Source: JAJEFO01 sp009843725
GTDB lineage: Bacteria; Pseudomonadota; Alphaproteobacteria; Rhodobacterales; Rhodobacteraceae
DNA length: 64,000 nt
Assembly: GCA_965243215.1 (NCBI GenBank)
Contig: CBDEUJ010000004.1
Coordinates: 558,001-622,000, forward strand
Direction of reading: 5' to 3'
Shown one piece after another: positions 16,340 to 26,118 of the stretch (positions within the stretch are counted from its first letter, which is position 1; every line of letters begins with the position of its first letter). Under the pieces are notes generated by a model that saw only the letters and a list, made by a program, of their open reading frames with translations, searched no databases and was not told the origin of the DNA. Position numbers and translations under genes: made by a program.

Positions 16340-18283
16340 CTATGTCCTGCCACGCGGCTTCTCGTAGTTCAGACCCTCGATCAGGGCGTCGAGCTCGCTT
16401 CTCTCTTTCCGATTCATGCGCGCGCCGTTCGGCCCCACATCGTATTCCGTCTCGTCCTCGGCGGCCGCTCGGTCGGAGCCCGTCAATGTCAGGGCCGCCT
16501 CGCCCAGCCGGTACGTCAGCGATTCGTCGGCGTCACCCTTGATGTCCTGCATCGCCTCCTGAATGTCCTTGTGCGCACCGCGCTTGGCGACAAGGTTCTC
16601 GAATTCCTTTGTCACCGCCAAGGCGACAAATTCCTCGTCTGCACCTGGCTGCATGGCGGGCGCGATGCGCACATGGCGGGAGCGGAACAGTTTTTCAAGG
16701 ACTTGGGAGCCACAAATTGCCTCGACAGCCTCACGGCCCGAATCTTCGACCGCCAGAAGCGCCTTTCGCACGGTCTCGTGTTCGGGCCTCGTCGTGTCAA
16801 GCTGCTCGAGATCTGCCACGAAGCGGGGCACGATTCCTGTGTGCCTCACGAGGCTGGCCAGAATCACCGCCTCCTTCAAGTGCTCGTGGGCCCGGGCATC
16901 GGCAGAAGCAAGCGCGCTTGTCTTGGTCGCAGCCATCGGGCCTGCTGCCTGGCCAGGCCAACCCGCACCATGCCTGAAGTCCTTGCGGCGTGCCGGACGA
17001 CGCGCATCGGACAACGATCTCATCAAGTGAAAGATCTCGTCGCTGTAGTGGCGCCGCAGTGACGGATCCTGCACTCGCGCGATCGCGGCTCGCAACGTGC
17101 GGTCCAGGGTCGCCCTCCGTTCCGGGCTGTCAAAGCTCTTGCCTTCGGTTTCTCGCCGCCACAGCAGTTGCAGCAAGGGAAGACTCTCCTCGACCTGGCG
17201 CTGCATGGCAGCCGTCCCGCCCGCGCGAATCAGGTCGTCAGGATCCATTCCCTCGGGCATCATGCAAAACCTCAAGGACTTGCCGGCTTCCAGGAGCGAC
17301 AAGGACAGCTCCGCAAGGCGCCCCGCCGCGCGAAACCCGGCTTCGTCTCCGTCCAGGGCGATGACGGGTTCATCATGCATTTGCCAGACGAGCCTCAACT
17401 GCTGCTCGGTGACGGCCGTCCCCATCGGCGCGACCGTCGCTTCAAACCCGGCTTCAGACAGCGCGATCACGTCCATGTACCCTTCGGCAACGATCAGCGG
17501 CGCCTTGCCGCCCGCCTTCCGTGCCGGTCCATGGTTGTAGAGTGACCTGCCCTTGTCGAAGAGCTCGGTTTCCGGCGAATTCAGGTACTTGGCGTATGCG
17601 TCCGGGTTCATGGCACGCCCTGCAAACGCAACGGCAACGCCCCGCGGATCGCGTATGGGAAAGATGATTCGGTCGCGGAAGCGATCATACGGCGCGCCGC
17701 CGTCATCGGGCCGCACCGCCAGTCCTGCATCGATCACGAGATCGGCCCCTACGCCCTTGCCGGTGAGGTGCGTGAAGAGGTTCTGCCGCTCGTTGGGCGC
17801 AAAGCCGATCTCCCAGCGGGCCAATGCCTCCTCGGCCAGGCCTCGCCCTGACAGGTAGTCCCGGGCGGCGGCGCCCGAACCGGCCTTCAGCTTCATGCGG
17901 TAATGCTGAACAGCCTGTTCCATGACGTCGGCGAGCTGGGTTCGCCGATCCGCCTTCCGCTGCGCGCCCGGGTCCGGCTTCGGTACCTGCATGCCCGCCT
18001 CGCGAGCCAGGATCTCGACCGCTTCCATGAAGGAGACGTTTTCGGTCTCCTGGAGGAACGTGAAGACGTTGCCTTTCGCGTGGCATCCGAAACAGTAGTA
18101 GAAGCCCTGCCGGTCATCCACATGGAACGAGGCGGTCTTTTCCTGGTGGAACGGGCATGGCGCCCACATGTCGCCCTTGCCCTGTTTCGACCGGCGGGCA
18201 TCCCAAGTGACCTTCCTGCCCACGATCTGGCTGAGCGAAGTACGGGACTTCAGTTCATCAAGGAAGCCGGGCGGGAGACTCAT
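16340..18283 (-). CDS. dnaG: DNA primase
   Basis: 647 aa. CHC2 zinc finger (CPFHQEKTASFHVDD...YYCFGCHAKG), catalytic core, Toprim motifs VAEGYMDVIAL and ALDGDEAG, and a C-terminal DnaB-binding helical part. It makes RNA primers at the replication fork. The start is set at MSLPPGFLDELKSR, the family N-terminus; the open frame continues upstream without homology. No strong ribosome site is visible. Upstream neighbour is glutamate dehydrogenase, 163 bp away. Confidence 0.96.
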   Translation of the reverse strand: MSLPPGFLDELKSRTSLSQIVGRKVTWDARRSKQGKGDMWAPCPFHQEKTASFHVDDRQGFYYCFGCHAKGNVFTFLQETENVSFMEAVEILAREAGMQVPKPDPGAQRKADRRTQLADVMEQAVQHYRMKLKAGSGAAARDYLSGRGLAEEALARWEIGFAPNERQNLFTHLTGKGVGADLVIDAGLAVRPDDGGAPYDRFRDRIIFPIRDPRGVAVAFAGRAMNPDAYAKYLNSPETELFDKGRSLYNHGPARKAGGKAPLIVAEGYMDVIALSEAGFEATVAPMGTAVTEQQLRLVWQMHDEPVIALDGDEAGFRAAGRLAELSLSLLEAGKSLRFCMMPEGMDPDDLIRAGGTAAMQRQVEESLPLLQLLWRRETEGKSFDSPERRATLDRTLRAAIARVQDPSLRRHYSDEIFHLMRSLSDARRPARRKDFRHGAGWPGQAAGPMAATKTSALASADARAHEHLKEAVILASLVRHTGIVPRFVADLEQLDTTRPEHETVRKALLAVEDSGREAVEAICGSQVLEKLFRSRHVRIAPAMQPGADEEFVALAVTKEFENLVAKRGAHKDIQEAMQDIKGDADESLTYRLGEAALTLTGSDRAAAEDETEYDVGPNGARMNRKERSELDALIEGLNYEKPRGRT

Positions 18284-18446
18284 GGTGCAAATATCCGTGT
18301 CAAAGGCGGCCTTGTCCAGAACCCACGGCGCATCGACCAACCCGTATTCCGGATGCCGGACAAGGCTGCCTGCCGGAAGCTGTGTCCGGGGCCCCAAGAC
18401 GCTGAAATTCATCTCGCCCCGAGTCCCGGACGGGAAGCTCAGGCGT

Positions 18447-19880
18447 TCAGAGGCCCTTGGCCTCGTAGCTGGCTGCCACACGCTCGATCGCGACAATGTA
18501 CGCTGCGGTGCGCAGGTCCGTCACGTCATTCCGGGATCGCCAGGTTTCGCGCATGGCCTGGTAGGCGCCCCGCATGGTGTCGTCGAGCCCCGAACGAACC
18601 AGTTCCAGTTCGCCGGCACCTCTCAGGTACTTCTCCTTGAAATCGCCCATGAGCGACCACGCATCCCCCAGATGGTCGCTCAACCGTTCCAGTTCGTCGA
18701 CGATGAGCATGTGTCTCGCCTCCTCTTGGCGACGCTGCATGCGGCCAAAGCGGATATGGCTGAGGTTCTTGACCCACTCGAAGTACGAAACGGTCACGCC
18801 TCCGGCATTGGCGTACATGTCGGGGATGATGGGCACACCTTTCGACCGCAGTACCTCGTCCGCCCCAGCCGTCACCGGTCCGTTCGCGGCTTCGATGATC
18901 ATGGCCGCATTGATCCGATCGGCATTGGAGAGATTGATCACGCCCTCCAGAGCCGCAGGAACGAGGATGTCGCATTCCTTCTCGAGAACCTTGCTGCCGT
19001 TCTTGACGTAGACTGCATCGGCGTATCCCGTGACGCCCCCGTGGCGTGCGATCCAGCTGCCCACGGCCTCGATGTCCAGCCCGTCGTCACAGACCAAGGC
19101 GCCGTCATGTTCGATGACGGCAGTGATTCTGGAACCGTCCTCCTCGCTCAGGAACTTCGCGGCATGGAAACCCACGTTGCCGAGGCCCTGAATGATGATG
19201 CGCTTGCCATCAAGCGTGCCGGAGAGACCCGCCTCGGCCACGTCTTCCGAATGACGGAAGAACTCTCTCAGCGCATACTGGATGCCCCGCCCGGTCGCCT
19301 CGACCCGGCCTTGGATGCCACCCGCATGGGGCGGCTTTCCGGTCACGCAGGCGCGCGCATTGATGTCCGTGGTGTTCATCCGCGCGTACTGGTCCGCGAT
19401 CCAGGCCATTTCACGCTCGCCGGTGCCCATGTCCGGGGCCGGCACGTTCTGGCTGGGATGAATCAGGTCCCGCTTGGCAAGCTCGTAGGCGAACCGACGC
19501 GTGATCCGTTCCATTTCATCCACATCGTACTCCCGAGGATCGATGCGGAGCCCTCCCTTCGAGCCGCCAAATGGCGTTTCGACCAAGGCGCACTTGTAGG
19601 TCATCAGTGCGGCCAGCGCCTCCGCTTCGTCCTGGGTGACGCTGAGCGAATAGCGAATCCCGCCCTTGCACGGCTCCATGTGCTCCGAGTGCACGGAGCG
19701 GTAGCCGGTAAAGGTGTGAATGCTTCCCCTCATCTTCACGCCGAACCGCACCGTATAGGTGGAGTTGCAAACGCGTATCTTGTCCTCCAGGCCCGGCGCG
19801 AGGTCCATCAGCGCCACTGCACGGTTGAACATCAGGTCCACGCTTTCGCGAAACGTCGTCTCTGTCCTTGAAGCATCCAT
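18447..19880 (-). CDS. gdhA: Glu/Leu/Phe/Val family dehydrogenase (glutamate dehydrogenase)
   Basis: 477 aa. Substrate-binding part with EPCKGGIRYSLSVTQDEAEAL and GGSKGGLRIDP (catalytic Lys), PAPDMGTGEREMAWI, then the Rossmann domain with IIIQGLGNVGFHAAKFL. It is expected to interconvert glutamate and 2-oxoglutarate plus ammonia with NAD(P). Cofactor preference was not decided. GGAGAAG sits 5-10 bases before the ATG. A separate promoter in the 143 bp upstream, facing the plus-strand MDR gene, is likely. Confidence 0.9.
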   Translation of the reverse strand: MDASRTETTFRESVDLMFNRAVALMDLAPGLEDKIRVCNSTYTVRFGVKMRGSIHTFTGYRSVHSEHMEPCKGGIRYSLSVTQDEAEALAALMTYKCALVETPFGGSKGGLRIDPREYDVDEMERITRRFAYELAKRDLIHPSQNVPAPDMGTGEREMAWIADQYARMNTTDINARACVTGKPPHAGGIQGRVEATGRGIQYALREFFRHSEDVAEAGLSGTLDGKRIIIQGLGNVGFHAAKFLSEEDGSRITAVIEHDGALVCDDGLDIEAVGSWIARHGGVTGYADAVYVKNGSKVLEKECDILVPAALEGVINLSNADRINAAMIIEAANGPVTAGADEVLRSKGVPIIPDMYANAGGVTVSYFEWVKNLSHIRFGRMQRRQEEARHMLIVDELERLSDHLGDAWSLMGDFKEKYLRGAGELELVRSGLDDTMRGAYQAMRETWRSRNDVTDLRTAAYIVAIERVAASYEAKGL

Positions 19881-20023
19881 TTGGCTTCTCCAATGGTTCG
19901 CCGCCAGATCGTGCCCTCAGCTTAGCAACAGCATCGTGCTCTTGCATCCCGAATCTTCTTGCATTTGACCCGCCGTGTCCCGAAGTGATCGTGACTGAAC
20001 CGTGGACGGCCCTGGAGGAAGGC

Positions 20024-21013
20024 ATGCGCGCAATCACATACGAGAGCTTCGGCCCGGCAGGCGACGTTCTGAAACTTGAGGAACTCCCCACGCCCGCGCC
20101 TGCAGGCGGCGAAGTGCTGGTCCGGCTCAACACGTCGGGAGCCAACCCGTCCGACGTCAAGATGCGCGCCGGCGGACGCCCGGGCGTGACCCGGCCACCC
20201 TTCCCCAAGATCATCCCGCACAGCGACGGGGCAGGCGTGATCGAGGCCGTGGGCGATGATGTTTCCAAGGACAGAATTGGCGAACGCGTCTGGATCTGGA
20301 ACGGGCAATGGCAGCGCGCCTTCGGAACGGCGGCCGAGTACATTGCGTTGCCCGAAAACCAGGCGGTCGCCCTGCCCGGCAACGTGAGCTTCGAGGCTGG
20401 CGCAGTTCTTGGCATACCCGGCCTTACGGCCTGCCATGCGGTTCTCGGTGGCGGGCCGGTCGAGGGCAAGACGGTTCTTGTCAGCGGTGGTGCGGGGACG
20501 GTCGGCCACCTGGCCATTCAGGTCGCGGCCGCGTCCGATGCACGTGTGCTTGCCACGGCACGTGGGAAGGCCGGCCTTGCGGCTGCGCGTTCTGCAGGCG
20601 CGGCCCATGTCTTCGACTATGCGAGCGACACGCTGGCCGACGAGATTCTTGAGTGCATCCAGGGCGATCCCGTCGACCGCATCGTTGAAGTCGAGTTCGG
20701 GAAGAACGCGGAAACCAACGCCCGGATCATCGCGGAGCGCGGCACGATTGCGGCCTTCGGCTCGGCGCTCGACATGACGCCAACGCTGCCCTTCTATCCG
20801 CTGATGTTCAAGGCCGTGACGATCGAGCTTCTGCTGGTCTATCTCCTGTCGCCCGAACGGCGCGAACGGATCGTCCAGGACCTGACAGGCCTCCTTTGCC
20901 GGAACGCGCTGAAGTTTCGCATCTCCGACCGGCTTGAACTCGCGGATTGCGCAAAGGCGCACGATGTCATCGCTGCGGGAGAGCGAGCGGGGTCAGTCAT
21001 CTTGACAATCTGA
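20024..21013 (+). CDS. Quinone oxidoreductase-like MDR family protein
   Basis: 329 aa. GroES-like N-terminal domain with LVRLNTSGANPSDVKMRAG and IIPHSDGAGVIEAVG, then a Rossmann domain with VLVSGGAGTVGHLAIQVAAA. No structural zinc Cys cluster is seen, so it belongs to the zeta-crystallin/quinone oxidoreductase branch of medium-chain dehydrogenases (NADPH-dependent). GGAGGAAGG just before the ATG fixes the start; the longer open frame upstream runs antisense through the gdhA promoter. Confidence 0.88.
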   Translation: MRAITYESFGPAGDVLKLEELPTPAPAGGEVLVRLNTSGANPSDVKMRAGGRPGVTRPPFPKIIPHSDGAGVIEAVGDDVSKDRIGERVWIWNGQWQRAFGTAAEYIALPENQAVALPGNVSFEAGAVLGIPGLTACHAVLGGGPVEGKTVLVSGGAGTVGHLAIQVAAASDARVLATARGKAGLAAARSAGAAHVFDYASDTLADEILECIQGDPVDRIVEVEFGKNAETNARIIAERGTIAAFGSALDMTPTLPFYPLMFKAVTIELLLVYLLSPERRERIVQDLTGLLCRNALKFRISDRLELADCAKAHDVIAAGERAGSVILTI

Positions 21014-21043
21014 AGCCGACAGGTCCGTCGCGGGGGAGGCCAG

Positions 21044-21538
21044 TCAATCCCGGTCCGTCCCCTGCTCTTCCCGTTGCGCGACCATGTCCGCAAGCAAGTC
21101 GGCCATGGCCTTTGCCTGACCACCCGACAAGGTTCCTCCCACGCCAAGGCGCCGCCCGATCTGCCACCAGAGTCCCGGCGCCCATCCCGCTGCCCCTGGC
21201 CGCTTCAAGCGCACCATGAATCCGTTCGAGGGCCGGAAGGCCAAGGCACCGCGGTCGACTCTTGCGACATTGTCCACGCATGCCAGGGTTCTGCCGCTGA
21301 TGGTCCGCAGACCGGCGCGGGTCAGGACGAGGCCATCCATGGTCGCCAAGCGAAGCTGGTACGCAGCCCAGAGAATCCCTGCACCAAGCAGCACGAAGAT
21401 CAGTCGCCAAGGATCCGGCATCTCCTCGAACGCCAGCTTGATCATCAGAATGCCGAGGAGCCCCAATGCCAGAATCGCCATCCACCTTCGCACAGGCGAA
21501 GGCGTGATTTCGAGCACGACCTCTTCCTCTTCAATCAT
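21044..21538 (-). CDS. Conserved two-helix membrane protein of unknown function
   Basis: 164 aa. Acidic N-terminus (MIEEEEVVLEIT), two membrane helices (about 22-40 and 46-64), then a soluble part with LVLTRAGLRTISGRTLACV, DRGALAFRPSNGFMVRLK and GWAPGLWWQIGRRLGVGG. I recognise this as a conserved hypothetical family of Rhodobacteraceae, but no function is known. The start at 21538 is the first Met of the conserved part. Convergent with the MDR gene, 30 bp apart. Confidence 0.7.
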   Translation of the reverse strand: MIEEEEVVLEITPSPVRRWMAILALGLLGILMIKLAFEEMPDPWRLIFVLLGAGILWAAYQLRLATMDGLVLTRAGLRTISGRTLACVDNVARVDRGALAFRPSNGFMVRLKRPGAAGWAPGLWWQIGRRLGVGGTLSGGQAKAMADLLADMVAQREEQGTDRD

Positions 21539-21739
21539 CGCGGCATCTTCCGTCGCACCACGTTCCCGCAATCCAGTCTGGCCCAGATCACGTGACGACC
21601 GCCCGCATCTTCGGGATCGCAACGCGCGCTTGAAGGCCAGTGCGCAATGGCCGTTACGCTTTTATGTGAACGGGTGCCCGATTCAATCGGCTTTTCTGCC
21701 TGCTGGTTATTTGCCTCGTCCGCAAATAGTCTCCTGTCC

Positions 21740-22018
21740 ATGCGCATTGCTCTCATGTCTGCCGTTTTGCTGGCTGGCTGCGTCGACTGGCCGGACACGG
21801 GCAGCGCACCCAGCCTGGACGAAAGCGAGCCCTGGCCGATACTCAAGCCAATCGACGAGGTCACAGAACCGCAGTCCGCAGCGAAACCGGAGGCCAGCAA
21901 CCAGTTGAACGCCTTGAATGCCCGCGCAGCCAGGTTGGAGAGCCAAGCCAGAACGATGCGGCGCGAGATCGCCGGTCCGGGTGACATCGAGGCACTCCGT
22001 GGCGAGTTGGCGCGATAG
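21740..22018 (+). CDS. Small predicted lipoprotein upstream of hom
   Basis: 92 aa. MRIALMSAVLLAGC is a short signal with a clear lipobox (LAGC, Cys14), followed by a Pro-rich spacer containing WPILKPIDEV and a helical tail rich in Ala, Arg and Leu. A similar short lipoprotein often precedes homoserine dehydrogenase in Rhodobacteraceae. No ribosome site is obvious. It ends 61 bp before hom and may share its transcript. Confidence 0.6.
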   Translation: MRIALMSAVLLAGCVDWPDTGSAPSLDESEPWPILKPIDEVTEPQSAAKPEASNQLNALNARAARLESQARTMRREIAGPGDIEALRGELAR

Positions 22019-22079
22019 CCGCATTGCGTCTTCCCCGCCAAGCGGCTAACGCGCACTGGATCACTGTGGAGGCACTTCA

Positions 22080-23366
22080 ATGTCCAGCCCGCTACGTCTC
22101 GGAATTGCAGGTCTCGGCACGGTCGGTGTCGGAACGGTCCGCATCGTCCAGAATCAGGCCGAGCTCTTGAAGGCGCGTACGGGACGGGAAATCGCGATCT
22201 CGGCGGTCTCGGCCAGAAGCAGGGACCTGGATCGTGGAATCCGGATCGCGGACTACGATTGGGCGGACGATCCGGCATCCATGGCAATCCGTGACGACGT
22301 GGACGTGTTCGTCGAGCTCATGGGCGGCGCCGACGGCGTTGCAAGACGGGCAACCGAGGCGGCCATCGCGGCAGGCAAGCATGTTGTCACTGCGAACAAG
22401 GCGCTTCTGGCCGTCCACGGGCAGGCTCTCGGCGAGGCGGCGGAAAGGTCCGGGGTCTCCATCCGCTACGAGGCAGCCGTAGCGGGCGGGATCCCCTGCA
22501 TCAAGGCGTTGTCCGAGGGTCTCGCGGGCAACGAAATCACGCGCGTCATGGGCGTCATGAACGGCACCTGCAACTACATCCTGACCCGAATGCAGTCGGC
22601 CGGTCTCGACTATCAGACGGTCTTCGCGGAATGTGAGCAGCTTGGCTACCTGGAAGCGGATCCAAGTCTCGACGTCGGCGGAATCGATGCGGGCCACAAG
22701 CTCGCAATTCTCGTTGCACTGGCCTTTGGCACAAAGGTGGACTTCGACGCGGTCCACATTGAGGGCATAGAGCGAATCTCGATTGAGGACATCGAGCAGG
22801 CAGCCGACATGGGATTTCGAATCAAGCTCCTCGGCGTTGCACAAAGGACGGGGCACGGCATTGAAGCAAGGATGTCTCCCTGCCTCGTGCCTGCGGAGTC
22901 GCCACTTGGTCAGCTTGAGGGTGCATCGAACATGATCGTGCTGGAAGGCGACAGCGTCGGGCAGGTCGTGCTGCAAGGCGCCGGCGCCGGCGAAGGCCCG
23001 ACAGCGAGCGCGATCATCGGTGACATCTGCGACCTGGCCCGAGGTTCGGCGCGACCGGTCTTTGGAATGCCGGCAGGCGAACTGGCGGTGGCAAGGCGCA
23101 CCGATGGAGCCGCACCTGCCGCCTACTACCTGCGCATGCAACTCGTCGACAGGCCCGGCGCGCTTGCCAAGATTGCCGCTGTCCTTGGAGATGCCGGGAT
23201 TTCGATCAACCGCATGCGCCAGTACCGGCATAAGGAAGCCACGGCGCCGGTCCTGATCGTCACCCACGAGGCGCAGCAGGAGGCGCTGGACACGGCCATA
23301 GCGAACATGGACGGCACCGGAGTGCTTGCATCTGCTCCGGTGGCTATACGGATCGAGAAGGTCTGA
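22080..23366 (+). CDS. hom: Homoserine dehydrogenase
   Basis: 428 aa. NAD(P)-binding GIAGLGTVGVGTV, KHVVTANKALLAVHG (catalytic Lys), YEAAVAGGIPCIKAL, VMNGTCNYILTRM and LEADPSLDVGGIDAGHKLAIL, ending in an ACT domain (RPGALAKIAAVLGDAGISI) for feedback control by threonine. It reduces aspartate semialdehyde to homoserine. GGAGG lies nine bases before the ATG. Confidence 0.96.
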   Translation: MSSPLRLGIAGLGTVGVGTVRIVQNQAELLKARTGREIAISAVSARSRDLDRGIRIADYDWADDPASMAIRDDVDVFVELMGGADGVARRATEAAIAAGKHVVTANKALLAVHGQALGEAAERSGVSIRYEAAVAGGIPCIKALSEGLAGNEITRVMGVMNGTCNYILTRMQSAGLDYQTVFAECEQLGYLEADPSLDVGGIDAGHKLAILVALAFGTKVDFDAVHIEGIERISIEDIEQAADMGFRIKLLGVAQRTGHGIEARMSPCLVPAESPLGQLEGASNMIVLEGDSVGQVVLQGAGAGEGPTASAIIGDICDLARGSARPVFGMPAGELAVARRTDGAAPAAYYLRMQLVDRPGALAKIAAVLGDAGISINRMRQYRHKEATAPVLIVTHEAQQEALDTAIANMDGTGVLASAPVAIRIEKV

Positions 23367-23617
23367 CGCTGCGGCGGCCAAATGTCTGCATCGCGCATGG
23401 CATCCTGGAAGCGAGCACGTCGCACCGCTGTCCGGCCGGCCCGCACATGGCCCCGCTCGAATTGACCCGACTGCATGTCCCCGTCTGCAAAGTGGCCGCT
23501 GAGGAAGCGACCCTGATTCACAGCCGGAACGACATTCGAGGCGTGTGCCGGCACGGGCCCGATCGCCGCAACCGTTTCGGCGGCTCACTTGGTGACATCA
23601 CGTCGGATGATCTGTCG

Positions 23618-24184
23618 TCAAAGGAACTGCCAGACGCTTGAGCTGAAAAGCTCGGCACCGAGCAGCATGACGACGATGCCCCGAACGATCCAGCTTCGAA
23701 ACCGCGCCAGAAGGAAAATCGACAGCGCCACCGAAAGGGCCACTTCGAACGTGCCGACGATTCCTGCATGTGCATGGCGATCCCAGTAGCTGATGGAGCT
23801 TTCGAAGACCCAGTTTGAGATCGGCCAGAAATGCTGGCGCGCATCGTGGGTGTGAAACGGGAAATCCAGCGCGAGATGAAGAAGGGCGGCGCTCGCAAAG
23901 ACCAGCGCAAGAGGCCGTCGCAGCAAGAAGACGACAACCCAAATCACGCCCCAGAGAACGAAGCTGTTGTCGACGGCGAACACCGACTGCCAGGCATCGG
24001 AGTAGTAGTAGTCTCGAAATACGACGCCGGGCGAGATGCCCAGCACAAAGATCGAAACCGATGCCATGAGGTACAACGAGACGTCAGGCGCCAGCGCCCC
24101 AAGAATCGCAGCCCAGAAACTTCGCTTTCGGTTCGGACTGGAAAACGCGGCGGCTCCAAGGATCAGGTGAGCGGGAGTGTTCAC
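23618..24184 (-). CDS. YdjM-like membrane-bound metal-dependent hydrolase family protein
   Basis: 188 aa from a GTG start. It opens VNTPAHLILGAAAF, with LGALAPDVSLYL, LLHLALDFPFHTHDARQHFWP and several membrane helices: the His/Asp-rich pattern of YdjM/DUF457-type membrane proteins. Activity is unproven in the family. The GTG is proposed because conserved homology begins there and because it overlaps the stop of the preceding ORF as GTGA; an ATG eight codons upstream (24208) is the alternative. Confidence 0.7.
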   Translation of the reverse strand: MNTPAHLILGAAAFSSPNRKRSFWAAILGALAPDVSLYLMASVSIFVLGISPGVVFRDYYYSDAWQSVFAVDNSFVLWGVIWVVVFLLRRPLALVFASAALLHLALDFPFHTHDARQHFWPISNWVFESSISYWDRHAHAGIVGTFEVALSVALSIFLLARFRSWIVRGIVVMLLGAELFSSSVWQFL

Positions 24185-24612
24185 CGGACCGACGCCGTCA
24201 ACCGCCATCGACCGGCTTCGGAACCGGATGCGCTCCTGACCTCGTCCGGAACCGGCTTGCGTCCACGGTGCGGGGGCGGACCGTCGAGATCACTCTCAAG
24301 TCCTTCACGGATCAGGTGCTGCGCCTTGCGGCGCAAGGAGTCTTCGCTTGCAGAGGACATTCCTGCCGTCTCGGCCCGCCCGGGAATGACAGGACGAGCG
24401 TCCCTCGCAGTCGGCACCTCATCGCTCACACCAGGCTGGTGCCGAAACTCATTGGAACCTTGCCCTGGCTCCCCGTCGGAGGGTCGGCCTGAAGCTCCAG
24501 ATGCATCATGCTGACGTGAAAAGGAACTTTTCCCGAATTTCGCGACCGGGACGGGCATCTCCCGCTGCACGTCCGAGAGAACACGCCTTTCGGGTTCCGC
24601 GGACTCAATCAT
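24181..24612 (-). CDS. Hypothetical protein, low complexity
   Basis: 143 aa, not recognised. It is rich in Ser, Arg, Glu and Pro, has no membrane segment, and has a helical C-terminal stretch SEDSLRRKAQHLIREGLES. Support for it being a gene: an in-frame stop just upstream limits the start to 24612, it fills the gap between tolC and the membrane hydrolase, and its stop overlaps the GTG of that gene (GTGA). In related genomes this slot after tolC can hold a DUF2497/PopZ-type protein, but I see no clear match. Confidence 0.4.
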   Translation of the reverse strand: MIESAEPERRVLSDVQREMPVPVAKFGKSSFSRQHDASGASGRPSDGEPGQGSNEFRHQPGVSDEVPTARDARPVIPGRAETAGMSSASEDSLRRKAQHLIREGLESDLDGPPPHRGRKPVPDEVRSASGSEAGRWRLTASVR

Positions 24613-24740
24613 GTGGAGGCTTCGTCATCCGCAGATCGGCAGGATTCGACCGGCAAACGAATTCCTGCGCGAACGTCCTGATCCGACTTGAAGCCAGGCA
24701 GGTGCCACCGACGGTCCTGCCCCATGGTCCGGAATGGCAG

Positions 24741-26102
24741 CTACTCTTGACCGACGGCACGCAAGACACGGTCAAGCTTCTCTCCTTGCGGACTGGCGTA
24801 TCGAGCAGGTGCGTCCTTCACGGCATCGTAATAGGCTTCCGGATCATGGATCGGAACGTCCAGGCCCAACGACTCGGCCGTGAGGACGCCGATTGCATCC
24901 AGGACCTGATAAGCGGCAATGTGGCGATCTATTTCGACCGACACACGGTTTGTCTGAGCGTCAAGGAGTTCCTGTTCCTGATCCAGCACCTCCAGCGATG
25001 CGCGTGCGCCCAACCGGAACTCTTCACGAACACCTTGCAGCGCCAGTTGCGCCGCGCTGACCTGCTGCTCCGACGCCTCGATGCCCGCCTCTGCCACCGC
25101 AAGGCTGGAATAGGCGTTGCTCACCTGCTGGTCCACGATGAAACCGGTCGTATGGAGTTGCGCCCTCACTTGATCGCGCTGCGCCTGCGCCTTTCGCATC
25201 ACCGAAGGAATCGCGCCACCCTGATAGATTGGACCGCTCAGCTGGATTCCGACACTGGCTGTCCCTTCCCCATCGTCGTTAAATTCCATTCCGGCAGTTC
25301 CAGAGATGGCGGGAAGCCTACGGCGGGCGGCACGTTCGACGCCAATTTCCACGGCCTTCGCCTGGTGCTGAACCTGCCTAAGCTGGGGGTTATGCTGACG
25401 TGCCATCGCGCGCGCTTCGTCCTCTGAGTCCGGCACATTCGGCGGATCGGGGGGAGGCAACAGGGTCTCTGGGTAGCTTCCGATTGTCGCCCTGTACTGT
25501 TCCCTGGCCCTCGCGAGACTGCCCTCCTCAACAGCAAGGCCGCTTCTTGCCGCAGCCAGCCGGGCCTCGGCGACCGATACGTCCGTTCGGCTCAGTTCCC
25601 CGACTTCGAAACGGTCTTGTGTGGCGCGGAGATGTTCCGTCAACAGCCGCACGTTGTTCTTTCGGAGCTCGACAAAAGCTTCCGAACGACGCACGCCAAG
25701 ATAGGCCGTCACCGCGTTCAGCAGGACCGAGTTCTCCACGTCCACCAACGCGGCCCGGGTCGCCAGAACGGTCTCCTTCGCCGCATCGACTCCAAGCTGT
25801 CGTCGATTGGCATCGTACAGCTCCAGGCCAACCGACAGGGAGGCTGCAAGCGACGTGCGGTCGTTCCGCATCCGATCCGAATAGTTCGCTCCAAGCGCGT
25901 AATTCACTACAGGGCGGAGTGCCGCAACGGCCTGCGCCACGTCCTCGTCAGCGGCCCGCAGAACAGCCCTGTTCTGCTCAATGAGTCCGCTAGTCCGATA
26001 AGCCATGGCCATGGCGTCCGACAGGGTTTGCGCCATCAACGGCTGCACCGTCAGGGCTGCGCCAATTGCCGCCAATCCCGCCTTTCTCCCCCAGACCAAC
26101 AT
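24741..26102 (-). CDS. tolC: TolC-family outer membrane protein
   Basis: 453 aa with a signal peptide (about residues 1-25, ending PLMAQ). The mature part has the two-fold helical repeat of outer-membrane efflux proteins: LSDAMAMAYRTSGLIEQNRA and VLRAADEDVAQA near the start, RFEVGELSRTDVSVAEARLA midway, and the second-repeat counterpart EFRLGARASLEVLDQEQELL. It forms the outer-membrane channel of type I secretion or RND efflux systems. GGAG precedes the ATG, and the gene starts 16 bases after the pcm stop. Confidence 0.92.
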   Translation of the reverse strand: MLVWGRKAGLAAIGAALTVQPLMAQTLSDAMAMAYRTSGLIEQNRAVLRAADEDVAQAVAALRPVVNYALGANYSDRMRNDRTSLAASLSVGLELYDANRRQLGVDAAKETVLATRAALVDVENSVLLNAVTAYLGVRRSEAFVELRKNNVRLLTEHLRATQDRFEVGELSRTDVSVAEARLAAARSGLAVEEGSLARAREQYRATIGSYPETLLPPPDPPNVPDSEDEARAMARQHNPQLRQVQHQAKAVEIGVERAARRRLPAISGTAGMEFNDDGEGTASVGIQLSGPIYQGGAIPSVMRKAQAQRDQVRAQLHTTGFIVDQQVSNAYSSLAVAEAGIEASEQQVSAAQLALQGVREEFRLGARASLEVLDQEQELLDAQTNRVSVEIDRHIAAYQVLDAIGVLTAESLGLDVPIHDPEAYYDAVKDAPARYASPQGEKLDRVLRAVGQE

Positions 26103-26118
26103 CTCGCGTCTCCAACTC

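Noticed and set aside
23815..24514. 227-aa plus-strand frame opposite the membrane hydrolase
   Set aside because: Highly charged, low-complexity shadow of the YdjM-like gene and the ORF before it.
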